DNA of 64,000 bases from Schizochytrium sp. CCTCC M209059 (Eukaryota > Sar > Bigyra > Thraustochytrida > Thraustochytriidae): positions 446,111-510,110 of the forward strand of contig KN805370.1 of the NCBI GenBank assembly GCA_000818945.1, read 5' to 3'. The translations under genes were made by a program, and so were the position numbers. Position 1 is the stretch's first letter. Every line of letters starts with the position of its first letter. Below, piece after piece: positions 49,660 to 58,516 of the stretch. The notes under the pieces are model-generated. The model was given only the letters and a program-made list of their open reading frames with translations, ran no database searches and was not told the DNA's origin.

Positions 49660-50327
49660 AAAAAGTCCACGCCGGCCTGCTCCGGCTCGCGCCGAGCGCT
49701 TCCGGCTCGCCGCTGCTTCCTTGCCTCCCTCCTCTTTCTGCCCGCGAGCGAGCAAGCGAGCGAGCCGGACGCCCCCGTTCTGCCCGCACGGCGCCTCCCG
49801 GCCTGCCTCCTCCTCCTCCTCCTCCTCCTCCGCCCTTTTCTCCGGAAGCCGATCCTTTCCTTGCCTTTCCTTTCCCTTCTTTCCTTTTCCCTTTCCTTCC
49901 TCCTCCCTTCCAGGAAGAAGCCGGCGTGCGCAGCGGGGACCGGTAGCCAGCGTCCCTTCCGGGTCCCCCTCCGGTCCCTCCCAGTCGCCACTGGGGCGGC
50001 GGCTTCGCGTGCCTCTTGCGCGCGCCGAGCCCGCCTCGCACGCCGCCTCACTTCCTTTCCCTTCCTGCCTGCGCGTGCTTCCTTCCTGCTACTGATTCAT
50101 TCTTTCGTTCATTCCTGGCCGGCACGCGGCGAGCAGGCAGGCGAGCAGGGCGAACAGGCAGGCGAGCAGGCAAATGGACTGGGCCGAGTCCAGGCCGGCC
50201 AGGCCAGGCCAGAGCAGCAAGCAAACCCGCAACCTCGGGAGCAAAACCAAAACCCGAATCCAAACAAACCAAGCTCAAGCTCAAGCGCAAGCTCAAGTGG
50301 AAAGCAGAAAACTCAAGCAGCGCCACG

Positions 50328-52214
50328 ATGTCCGTCATCGAGGCGCCCGGCAACAAGGTGGACCCTGAGCAGGGCTACGAGACCACCGAGGCCGCCGACT
50401 CGCAGCACGGCAAGTGGAACAGCCGCTGGTCGTTCATCCTCGCCAGTATTGGCTCCGCTATCGGCCTCGGCAACTTCTGGCGCTTCCCCTTCCTCGCCTT
50501 CCGCTGGGGTGGTGGTGCCTTCTTCATCCCCTACTTCATCGCTCTCTTCGTCGTCGGCATCCCCCTTCTTCAGATCGAGTTCGCCCTCGGCCAGGTCTTC
50601 CGCCGCGCCGCCACCCAGTCATTTGGTCGCCTTGGCAAGCACTTTGCCGGCATTGGTCTTGCCGCCGGCTTCATTGCCTTCAGCATTGTCGGATACTACT
50701 GCGTCGTTCTGGGATGGAGCAACGCCATGCTTGTCCAGTCCTTCTTCAAGGAGATGCCCTGGTCCATCGAGGGCGTCACGGGCCCCGAGACTGTCTCCAA
50801 GCCCGTCGCCGCGTACATGGAGCTCCTCCAGTTCCCCGCTGACACCACCCAGACCACGATCATTTCCTCGTACGTCTTCGCTGGCGCCTACGTCATGTGG
50901 ATCTCCGTTTACCTCATCCTCGTCAAGGGCCAGAACTTCATTAGCAAGGCCGTCTGGGTTACCGTACTCCTCCCCGTCGGCACTCTCTTTATTCTCCTCG
51001 TCGTTGGTGCCACCCGCGACGGCGCTGACATCGGTATCAAGGCTTACATCGGTGAGTGGGACATGAGCCTCCTCAGCGAAGGCCAGATGTGGGTTGATGC
51101 CTTCTCGCAGATCTTCTTCTCCCTCAGTCTCGCCACCGGTGTCATGAGCGCCTTTGCCTCCATGAACCCCAAGAACCAGAACATTGTGCAGGATGCCTTT
51201 ATTGTCGCCCTTTGCAACTCTCTCTTCTCCTTCATGGCTGGCTTCGCTGTCTTCTCCATTGCCGGCTACATGTCCAAGCAGTCTGGTCTGTCGATCGCTG
51301 ATCTTCAAGGCGAGGGTCTTCTTTCGGGCCCCATGCTTGCCTTCGTCGCCTACCCCGCCGGCCTCTCGCTCGTTGGTGGCGCTGGCGGCAACGTTCTCTG
51401 CGTCATCTTCTTTGTCACCGTCTACATGCTTGGTGTCGACTCGGCCTTTTCGCTCGTCGAGTCCGTCATCCACAACTACAAGGAGACCTATGTCTTCCAC
51501 ACCTACACGCGCGTCCAGATGGTTTCGGTCTTCTGCTTCCTCTGCATGTCCTGCACCTTCATCTACACCGCAGACATTGGCCTCAACATTCTCGACGTCG
51601 TTGATCGCTACATTTCCTCATTCGGTCTCGCCGTTATTGGCTGGCTTGAGGTTTTCGTCTTCGCCTGGTGCGTTGGCAAGTCCGAGAGTGCCCAGGTTGC
51701 TGGAAGCCTCCCCGTCATGCTCCACGACATCCTCTTCTGGCTCGGTGTCGTTCTCTTCACGGTGCTCTCTCTCGGCCTCCCCTACGTTGAGGGCCTCGAC
51801 AAGATGATGTACCTTGGCGTGCCCCTCATCATCGGCATTGTCCTCATCGTTCTTTCCTTTGTCATCCCGGTCGCCATGGCTGCTGGTCAGGCTGGTGGCG
51901 CCAAGGAGGCCCTGTACGCTATCTCCATGCAGGGCGTTGACAAGCTTCGCATTGAGCTCAACGAGGGCTTCTGCGAGGGCGCCCCGAGCAACTGGCGCCT
52001 CCCCTTCATCTGGGCTATCAACGCCAAGTACATTATCAACCCGGTCCTCTTCTTCCTCATGGGCCTCAACGTCGAGGCGCTGTCCGCCACGCCCTACGGC
52101 GGCCTCGGCCCTGGCTACCAGGCCATCGGCACCGTCTACTTCCTCATCATGATCCTTATCTTCGCTGTGGGCCTTGTCTTCCCGCACCTCTACAGCGACC
52201 CCAAGGCTATCTAA
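50328..52214 (+). CDS. Sodium:neurotransmitter symporter family (SLC6/NSS) transporter, copy B
   Basis: 628 aa, paralogue of the gene at 34402 in the same orientation. It shares the N-terminal MSVIEAPGNKVDPEQG, the TM1 signature GSAIGLGNFWRFP, the N-Q-N-I-V-Q-D-A loop and the C-terminal GGLGPGYQ. Copy B differs most in the large extracellular loop after TM3 (FFKEMPWSIEGVTGPETV versus FYSTVPWSIRGLSGDDV) and in the loop before YMSKQSGLS, where a different substrate or surface contact is possible. Twelve TM segments, Na+-coupled import across the plasma membrane by family. As in copy A, the frame is open upstream without an ATG, and codons are C/T-ended. Confidence 0.93.
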   Translation: MSVIEAPGNKVDPEQGYETTEAADSQHGKWNSRWSFILASIGSAIGLGNFWRFPFLAFRWGGGAFFIPYFIALFVVGIPLLQIEFALGQVFRRAATQSFGRLGKHFAGIGLAAGFIAFSIVGYYCVVLGWSNAMLVQSFFKEMPWSIEGVTGPETVSKPVAAYMELLQFPADTTQTTIISSYVFAGAYVMWISVYLILVKGQNFISKAVWVTVLLPVGTLFILLVVGATRDGADIGIKAYIGEWDMSLLSEGQMWVDAFSQIFFSLSLATGVMSAFASMNPKNQNIVQDAFIVALCNSLFSFMAGFAVFSIAGYMSKQSGLSIADLQGEGLLSGPMLAFVAYPAGLSLVGGAGGNVLCVIFFVTVYMLGVDSAFSLVESVIHNYKETYVFHTYTRVQMVSVFCFLCMSCTFIYTADIGLNILDVVDRYISSFGLAVIGWLEVFVFAWCVGKSESAQVAGSLPVMLHDILFWLGVVLFTVLSLGLPYVEGLDKMMYLGVPLIIGIVLIVLSFVIPVAMAAGQAGGAKEALYAISMQGVDKLRIELNEGFCEGAPSNWRLPFIWAINAKYIINPVLFFLMGLNVEALSATPYGGLGPGYQAIGTVYFLIMILIFAVGLVFPHLYSDPKAI

Positions 52215-53118
52215 ATGTGTCTTGGGTAAGGCATCATTCCGTTTTCTGTCGAACCAAACTACACGACGTTTTCAAAAAAAGAAAGTCAATCTTCACTTGT
52301 GTTTCCCACCTATCTATCTATACATTCGTTGATCCTTTCTTCGTTTCTTCTCCTCTTAAAATCAGCTCTACGTCAGCACAAGTTCTCTAACTAGGTCGTT
52401 GGCACTGACTCCATGAACATGCGTACGTACGACCCTAGATTGCAAGATTGACTCTAGATTGGTCTTCTTGATGGTCGTAGGGTTCGCGGCGAAAGCTTTG
52501 ACATTAAAATTATAGACCCTTGTTGGTTGGAGTGGTGGACCTTGACGGCTCCTTTACCGTCAATGTCACCCGTCAAAGAAAAACGTCATGTCAATCGTGA
52601 TGATGGCTCCTGCTAGGTTGAGATTATGATTCTTTGCCAAAGGCTCAGTCGCATGGCGGGGAACAATTTCTCGTGTGCTTCTTCTTCTTCTTCTTCTTCA
52701 ACAATTGAGTTGCTAACATGTTTTAGTCCTACTGCCCATTTTTTGTTCTTGCACTTGCTTTTGTTGTCTCAGGCTGCTGCCAGCTGCTGCAGGTCCTCGC
52801 GCGGCTGTCACGGTGACCGGCTGCCGGCGCCAGCGACGGCCTTTCTTGATCCATGCCGGATCCGGGATCAAACCTGGAACGTCTGCCTCATCACCTCCGA
52901 GCCGCAAACTCTCCCTCACCGACCAACGATCTTTCGCTCCACACAGACAGCCACTGCCAGCAGCAAATTTGCAACCTGCCGGGGCAACCGAGCTTGATTG
53001 TCCTTTTCTAGCCTTGAACAGCGGCTTGGACCTGGAGCAAGTTTTGTCGCTGGGCTTGGGCCTCTGCAGATACTTCTAGTTGGCCCGCTACCTAGTACTA
53101 GGCCTAGGCGTATTTATC
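52215..53118. other. Intergenic region between SLC6 copy B and the exoribonuclease gene
   Basis: 0.9 kb with a CTT run (52678-52700) and a GC-richer final part. A CTGCAG just after the ATG at 53119 could be read as a splice acceptor, so an upstream leader exon is possible, but no donor is convincing. No other gene is seen. Confidence 0.55.
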
Positions 53119-56100
53119 ATGACTGCAGGGACGCCTGTAGAAGACGGAGGCAAGATCGAAAGCTTTGGCAAAGTAAAATCATTGAGAACCATGCCTTCGC
53201 GCGGTGGCGGAGGCGCGCAGCGCCAAGAGGGCCACGCAGTCTCGCGTCCTTCTCAAGGCCAACAAGAAAAGCAGGAGCACCAGCAGCACCAGCAGCACCA
53301 GCAGCAAGTAAAGGATGGAGGGGAGCCTCGCCATCAACGCCATCGCCACCGCCACAGGGGCCGCGGCCGGGGAGGTGGACGAGGAGGAGCTCGTGGCAAC
53401 GAACGCGGAGAACGAGAGGCTGCCGAGCCGCCCTCGCCGCAGCACCAAGCTTCTGCTAATGATGACAACATCGAACAACACGGACAGCACCAAGGCGATA
53501 AGCAAAACAACAAGACGAAAGATCGCAAACAGCAAAAGCAACGTGGAAAACGCCCTGTAAAAATGTACTACGACCCATGGTACGACCGTGAAGCCATCGA
53601 CGAAGGCGTCGAGTCTGGCAAGATTTTTGTTGGCACGCTCCGCATCAACGCCAAGAATCGACGCGAGGCCTTTGTCGCCTGTCCAACACTAAAGTGGGAC
53701 ATTTACCTCGACGGCGAACACGCCCGCAACCGAGCGCTACACGGAGATGTTGTTGCAGTAGAGCTCGATCCCGAGATTAAGTGGAACGATCGCAACGACC
53801 CCTCCGAGCACCTTTCCCAAGTCATGGACGCCTTTGCCAAAATTGATCTTACCGGGACCGACGACGAAGGGCTGTGGCAACCACTCGTACCCGCTCACTC
53901 GACCGCTGCAAAGCAACCTAGCGCCTCTGCTTCTTCTTCTGCTTCTTCAACGCCGCCAACAAAGCAAACCAAAGATGCCGAGCACGAAAGTGCTGCAGAG
54001 GCCCGCACCCAGAGTATTAATGCCGGATCACGACAGCCTTGTGGCAGAGTGGTCGGTGTCATTGCCGCCAACGAAGCTTCTGGCGTGAATGAAGAGCGAT
54101 CCGAAGCACAAGTACACATTGGTGTTCTTGTTCCCCAGTATGGCTACGACCGCACTCGACCGGCTGAAATTAAGTCCGGCGTGCCGCTTGCTTCCGATGA
54201 AGCGTTCGTAGAGTTCCGTCCACTTGATGCTCGCGTGCCCTTTTTCCTCATCCCCCGCGGCGAGGTCCCATACGAGTTCGTCCAGGACCCAATGTCCTTC
54301 GCGCCGCCTCACCAACGCCTATTCCAAGCCACGATAGCAAGCTGGGAACAATCGCATCGATTCCCGACGGGGCGTCTCATTCGCATGGTCGGCGAAGCTG
54401 GAGAAATCGGACCCGAGACCGAGGCCTTGCTCATTGAGCACAACTGTGATCATGGAGAGTTCCCAGAGGCTGCTCTCGATGTCCTTCGCGACCAGATTCC
54501 CGAGGCTGGCGGCTTTCAAATTCCTCAAGACGAAATTGATCGTAGGCGCGATCTCCGCAAGTCCCACCGCATTTGCACGATTGATCCAGCCACCGCGAAA
54601 GACCTCGACGATGCCCTCAGCTGTGTACCCGTTCCTGCAGGCAAGGTTCGTGGTCTCAATGGCCCGCTCCCCGCACACTTCGAGATCGGTGTCCACATTG
54701 CCGATGTCTCTTACTTTGTAGATCGCGACACCCCTCTTGACGCCGAGGCTCAACGCAGGGCCACCACCGTCTACCTCGTCAACAAGGTAATCCCCATGTT
54801 GCCCGCACTTCTCTCCGAGGAGCTTTGCTCCCTCAACGAGGGAGTTGATCGCCTCGCCTACTCGTGCATGTGGCGCATGACCGAGGATGGCGACATGCTT
54901 CCGGGCGCGCCGCCCCCTTGGTTTGGTCGGACGGTGATTCGCTCCTGCGCACGGCTCGACTATGGTCTGGCGCAGCGCATGATGGACGGGACCGTGACTC
55001 CAGACAGTGTCGACACGGGCAATCCAGACGATCCCACCTGTTGGCCAGATCGCCGCGCCCCCGAGGCGCCCATTACCAAGGCTCAAGTCATTGAGGACGT
55101 CTGCAACCTTGGGCGCATCGCCATGGCGCGCCGCAAGAAGCGCTTTGACCGAAGCAAAGGTGGTGCTCTTGCACTTCAGGCCGTGAAAATGTCCTTTACC
55201 CGCGATGACCACGGTAACCCCACCGGCGTGCGGGCTTACCCTCTGCATGATTCCAACCGCACCATCGAAGAGTACATGCTCATGGCCAACTACCTCGTTG
55301 CGCAGCGTCTCATTCTTGATGCCCAAAAGCTTGCCTTTATCCGCCACCACCCGCCCCCGGAGCCGCGGGGCATGGCCGCGCTCGTCGCAACACTCGAGCA
55401 AGAAGGAATTTCCTTCGAGCCCACCGCCCTTGCGAGCGCGGCTGGGCTCCACGAAACCCTTCAAAGGCTCAAGACCAACGAGTCAGAGGAACTTGTTGAA
55501 ATCGTCAACAGTCTCTTGCGCAAGCCCATGCGAAGTGCGCTCTATGCCACCGCCGGCTCGCTCGAGCAAAAGGAATGGCGGCACTGGGCGCTCAACATTC
55601 CCTATTACACGCACTTTACATCGCCTATCCGTCGATATGCAGACGTTGTCGTGCATCGTCAGCTCACTGCTGTCCTCAATGATGCCATCAAAGAGTACCC
55701 CGACACGGAGGAAGCTTGCCAGCTCATTGCGGAGCACTGCAACGAGAAGAAGGAAGCGAGCAAGAAGGCGCAGGATGCCTCCGATCGTCTCTTCTTTTGC
55801 GTTTTTATCAAACAGCGGTTCAACAGCAACAATCCCATTCGGACCCTTGCTGTGGTGCAAGAGCTTGGGCCCATGTCCTTTACTTTGCTCCTCACCGACT
55901 TTGGCGTTGACTGCAGAGTTCACGCCGACAAAGACTGGGGTGCAAGTAAGATTACTGCCACGTACAAGAAGAGCGCTGCTGATCTCGCCATCGAGGCCGA
56001 AGCCAGTGCCCGGGATGCAACTAGTGCCGATAGAGGCCATGGCCGAGGGCGGAGTCGCGGTCGTGGTGGTGCCCGGCGTGGTGGTCATGCTGGCGAGGAT

Positions 56101-56448
56101 GGAGACAAGGCCAGCGGACGAGGTGGCCGAGGCGGTCGACACGGGCGTGGCAGACGCGGGCGTGCCAACAGCAAGGACGAGGATGGCGAGCACAAGGCGC
56201 AGCGTCGAGGTAGAGGAAAGGAGGAAGCAAAACCCACAGCCGACGTTATTAAGTTGGACTTGCGCTTGTCGCCGTATGGTGCCCTCGCGGAAGCCGCTCC
56301 CGAGGACATTTCTCTCGAGTTGCTCTCCACCGTCACCGTCTTGCTCGAGCCTACGATTAAGGCATCAGCGCGCATTGACTTTGTCACTCGCTTCATCGGC
56401 ATGTCATCTGCAGAGGTTGTGCACCATCATCACCCTCATCACCAATAG
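53119..56448 (+). CDS. DIS3L2: DIS3L2-like 3'-5' exoribonuclease (RNase II/RNB family)
   Basis: 1109 aa from the ATG at 53119; an ATG at 53191 (MPSRGGGG) is a possible alternative. Degrades RNA 3' to 5', in other species preferring uridylated substrates outside the exosome. The N-terminus is disordered (Gln/His, RG-rich) with no PIN domain, which separates it from DIS3/Rrp44. The first cold-shock region begins near residue 149 (YYDPWYDREAIDEGVESGKI, then LRINAKNRREAFV and ARNRALHGDVVAVEL). The RNB core has all four metal-binding Asp in IDPATAKDLDDAL (489, 495, 497, 498). RRYADVVVHRQL and NEKKEASKKAQDASDRLFF are also family regions. An RG-rich insert of about 70 residues sits inside the C-terminal S1-like part, and the protein ends in a His-rich tail. 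Confidence 0.92.
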   Translation: MTAGTPVEDGGKIESFGKVKSLRTMPSRGGGGAQRQEGHAVSRPSQGQQEKQEHQQHQQHQQQVKDGGEPRHQRHRHRHRGRGRGGGRGGARGNERGEREAAEPPSPQHQASANDDNIEQHGQHQGDKQNNKTKDRKQQKQRGKRPVKMYYDPWYDREAIDEGVESGKIFVGTLRINAKNRREAFVACPTLKWDIYLDGEHARNRALHGDVVAVELDPEIKWNDRNDPSEHLSQVMDAFAKIDLTGTDDEGLWQPLVPAHSTAAKQPSASASSSASSTPPTKQTKDAEHESAAEARTQSINAGSRQPCGRVVGVIAANEASGVNEERSEAQVHIGVLVPQYGYDRTRPAEIKSGVPLASDEAFVEFRPLDARVPFFLIPRGEVPYEFVQDPMSFAPPHQRLFQATIASWEQSHRFPTGRLIRMVGEAGEIGPETEALLIEHNCDHGEFPEAALDVLRDQIPEAGGFQIPQDEIDRRRDLRKSHRICTIDPATAKDLDDALSCVPVPAGKVRGLNGPLPAHFEIGVHIADVSYFVDRDTPLDAEAQRRATTVYLVNKVIPMLPALLSEELCSLNEGVDRLAYSCMWRMTEDGDMLPGAPPPWFGRTVIRSCARLDYGLAQRMMDGTVTPDSVDTGNPDDPTCWPDRRAPEAPITKAQVIEDVCNLGRIAMARRKKRFDRSKGGALALQAVKMSFTRDDHGNPTGVRAYPLHDSNRTIEEYMLMANYLVAQRLILDAQKLAFIRHHPPPEPRGMAALVATLEQEGISFEPTALASAAGLHETLQRLKTNESEELVEIVNSLLRKPMRSALYATAGSLEQKEWRHWALNIPYYTHFTSPIRRYADVVVHRQLTAVLNDAIKEYPDTEEACQLIAEHCNEKKEASKKAQDASDRLFFCVFIKQRFNSNNPIRTLAVVQELGPMSFTLLLTDFGVDCRVHADKDWGASKITATYKKSAADLAIEAEASARDATSADRGHGRGRSRGRGGARRGGHAGEDGDKASGRGGRGGRHGRGRRGRANSKDEDGEHKAQRRGRGKEEAKPTADVIKLDLRLSPYGALAEAAPEDISLELLSTVTVLLEPTIKASARIDFVTRFIGMSSAEVVHHHHPHHQ

Positions 56449-57274
56449 CAAGCAAGCCCCAGCCGAGCTCAAGCATCTACGTTTCCTTTTCCCGGACGAG
56501 AAGCTCAATAATGCCAATTGTATTAGTCACGATAAACATCTTCGTTTTTCAACCACGTTTTTTGTTTCTTTTTCTCTTCTATGCTGGCCCAAAGGGTCTC
56601 CAGCCCTGTCCTCTGGCCGAGAAAAGACCAAGGTGATTTGAGCGACTCAGATGATAATCGGTCTTCCGTGACTCCGTGATTCGGTCGGTTGTTTTTAGAC
56701 CTTATGTTCAGGTCATTAGGTCTCTTTACATAAAAATGTGACGAAAAAGAGAAAAGCGCGGGCTGGGGAGAAAAGAAAGATCAGCCAGATCGCGATTCTG
56801 CAGAGCAACGCGCTCATCCAGTCTCGGCTTGACACGCTCGCCGCCGCCGCTGCCGCCGCAGCCACGCCCTCGCGTCGCCCCGCTCAGCCGCCGCGCCACT
56901 CCGCGCGCCGTCCCCCTCGTGCGGCGCCCGTCGCGAGGCTGACGAAGGGAAGAAGGAGATCGCGTCCGGCCGGTACATCCTCGACCGCCGAGCCATCCCG
57001 CCCGGGTCGCCTGCCGCAGCGCCGCGCAACGTGCCAGCTTGCGTCACCTGCACCGCACCGGCAGCTTCGTCCTTGCCACAGGCTGTGAGCGCGCCAACTT
57101 CGCGCGCTAGGTAGCCAGACAGCCTAAAGGGCCAGGTCGACCGACCGACCGAGCGAGCGAGCGACAGCGTGCGAGCAACTGCAACGCTCTTCGTCTCTTT
57201 CTTCTACTCCTCCTTTTCTTCACCTTGATCTTCTTCCACTTCGTTCCGTTGTTGTTGTTGTTGATCGAGCCAAC
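56449..57274. other. Intergenic region and Rab7 leader
   Basis: 3' flank of the exoribonuclease gene, then a GC-rich stretch (56810-57090) of no recognisable coding value, a GACC/GAGC repeat (57137-57166) and a GTT run (57249-57262) just before the Rab7 ATG. No other gene is supported. Confidence 0.6.
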
Positions 57275-57895
57275 ATGGCGCACCGCAAGAAAGTTCTCCT
57301 CAAGGTAATCATCCTTGGGGACAGCGGTGTGGGCAAGACATCGCTCATGAACCAGTATGTGAACCAGCGTTTTAGCAAGCAGTACAAGACGACGATTGGC
57401 GCGGACTTCACCACCAAGGAGGTTGTTATCGACGACAAACTCGTCACCCTGCAGATTTGGGACACCGCCGGACAAGAGCGCTTCCAGTCGCTCGGCGTGG
57501 CATTTTATCGCGGCGCGGATGCCTGCATGCTCGTCTACGACATTACTAAACCCAAGACCTTTGACTCTCTGCAAAATTGGCGCGACGAGTTCCTTTTGCA
57601 GAGCGCGCCCCGCGATCCAGAACGGTTTCCCTTTGCTGTTCTTGGCAATATGGTGGATAAAGCCGACGAGCGCCGCGTCCCGGAAGAGAATGCTCGCCGC
57701 TGGTGTACGCAAGACGTTGAGCATGAAATTCCCTACTTTGAAACGTCGGCAAAGGACGCCATCAACGTCGACCAGGCGTTTTACGCCATTGCCGAAGCTG
57801 CGCTCAAGCAAGACAACCAGGAGGAGCTCTACATTCCAAACACGCTCCGCGTTCATGCCGTCGACGACCGGAATGCGGATCAGTGTGGATGCTAG
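57275..57895 (+). CDS. RAB7: Rab7-type small GTPase with altered G4 motif
   Basis: 206 aa, full length for the family. Controls late endosome/lysosome or vacuole traffic when GTP-bound and prenylated. P-loop GDSGVGKT (15-22), switch I region KQYKTTIGADF as in Rab7, switch II WDTAGQERF (62-70), G5 ETSAKD, and a C-terminal CGC for double geranylgeranylation. The NW-RDEFLLQSAPRDPERFPF segment is a Rab7 hallmark. The base-specificity motif, normally NKxD, reads N125-M126-V127-D128 (codons AAT ATG GTG GAT). That would be a single A-to-T change from AAG, and it could alter guanine binding or be a sequencing error. ATG context CAACATGG; intronless. Confidence 0.95.
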   Translation: MAHRKKVLLKVIILGDSGVGKTSLMNQYVNQRFSKQYKTTIGADFTTKEVVIDDKLVTLQIWDTAGQERFQSLGVAFYRGADACMLVYDITKPKTFDSLQNWRDEFLLQSAPRDPERFPFAVLGNMVDKADERRVPEENARRWCTQDVEHEIPYFETSAKDAINVDQAFYAIAEAALKQDNQEELYIPNTLRVHAVDDRNADQCGC

Positions 57896-58516
57896 CACGC
57901 GTGGCTTCCTCTCCCCTGGCTCGGCCAGCATCTCCTCCTCCTTAAATTCTCCTTTCCTTTCCTCCGTGAACCTCCTTCCCATCTCATCTCATCAGTGACA
58001 ACTTTTCCATCATTACCAACATCATTATCGTCACCACCAACACCACCACTACCACCATCTGGGCCTCTCTTTTCCTCTCTTCATTTTCCAGGCTCATTGA
58101 TAAAAACGAAAGTTTTGTTCTTGTGCTGTTCTTTTGCTTGCCTATGCTTGCTAACTTGCTTGCTCGGCTCGTTGCTGTAGTAGTAGTAGTACTTGGAGCT
58201 CGTATCACCACACACCATGCCACTGCACCTAGGCGGCAAGATGGTGAAGTGGTTCCAAAGGGTCCACGGGTTGGTTCGTCTCGTACAGGTTGAGGTATAA
58301 CCTGCTGTGGGGCGAGTGAAATGCCTTTGCCTGCCTGTTGCCTGCCTGCCTGCCTGCACCTGCGCGATAAAGTCGAAGGGCGGCAATGTACGCTACCGCA
58401 TCGACCTTTTTCGCGCGCGCAGGAAAAGGAAAAAAGGAGAGAGAAAAAAAAGGGGGAGGTAAAGGGTTGGGGAAGGAGATAGCGTGGTCTAAAGAGTAAG
58501 AAACTCGACCGTCCGC
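57896..58516. other. Convergent intergenic spacer between Rab7 and dyskerin
   Basis: 621 bp between two stop codons. It holds C/T-rich 3' flank, CACCAC and GTAGTA triplets, TGCCTG repeats near 58325-58355 and an A/G run near 58425-58460. No gene is seen. Confidence 0.6.

Larger units (their letters stand above)
45223..50327. other. GC-rich, repeat-loaded intergenic region upstream of the second SLC6 transporter
   Basis: 5.1 kb without a confident gene. Contains a 140-bp polypurine tract (45655-45795), an 18-bp repeat (45917-45972), AAGC then GAAA repeats (46214-46262), ATGG (46628-46650), GAAA (47712-47745), CTG (47871-47911), GACC (49158-49195), GAAA (49622-49662) and CTC (49806-49831). The last ~110 bp are an A/C-rich leader similar in style to that of SLC6 copy A. 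Long frames here are Arg/Ser/Pro-rich artefacts. Confidence 0.6.

Noticed and set aside
53179..53541. Antisense frame rich in Leu/Val over the exoribonuclease N-terminus
   Set aside because: It mirrors the Gln/His/Arg-rich disordered region; the sense frame continues into a clear RNB enzyme.
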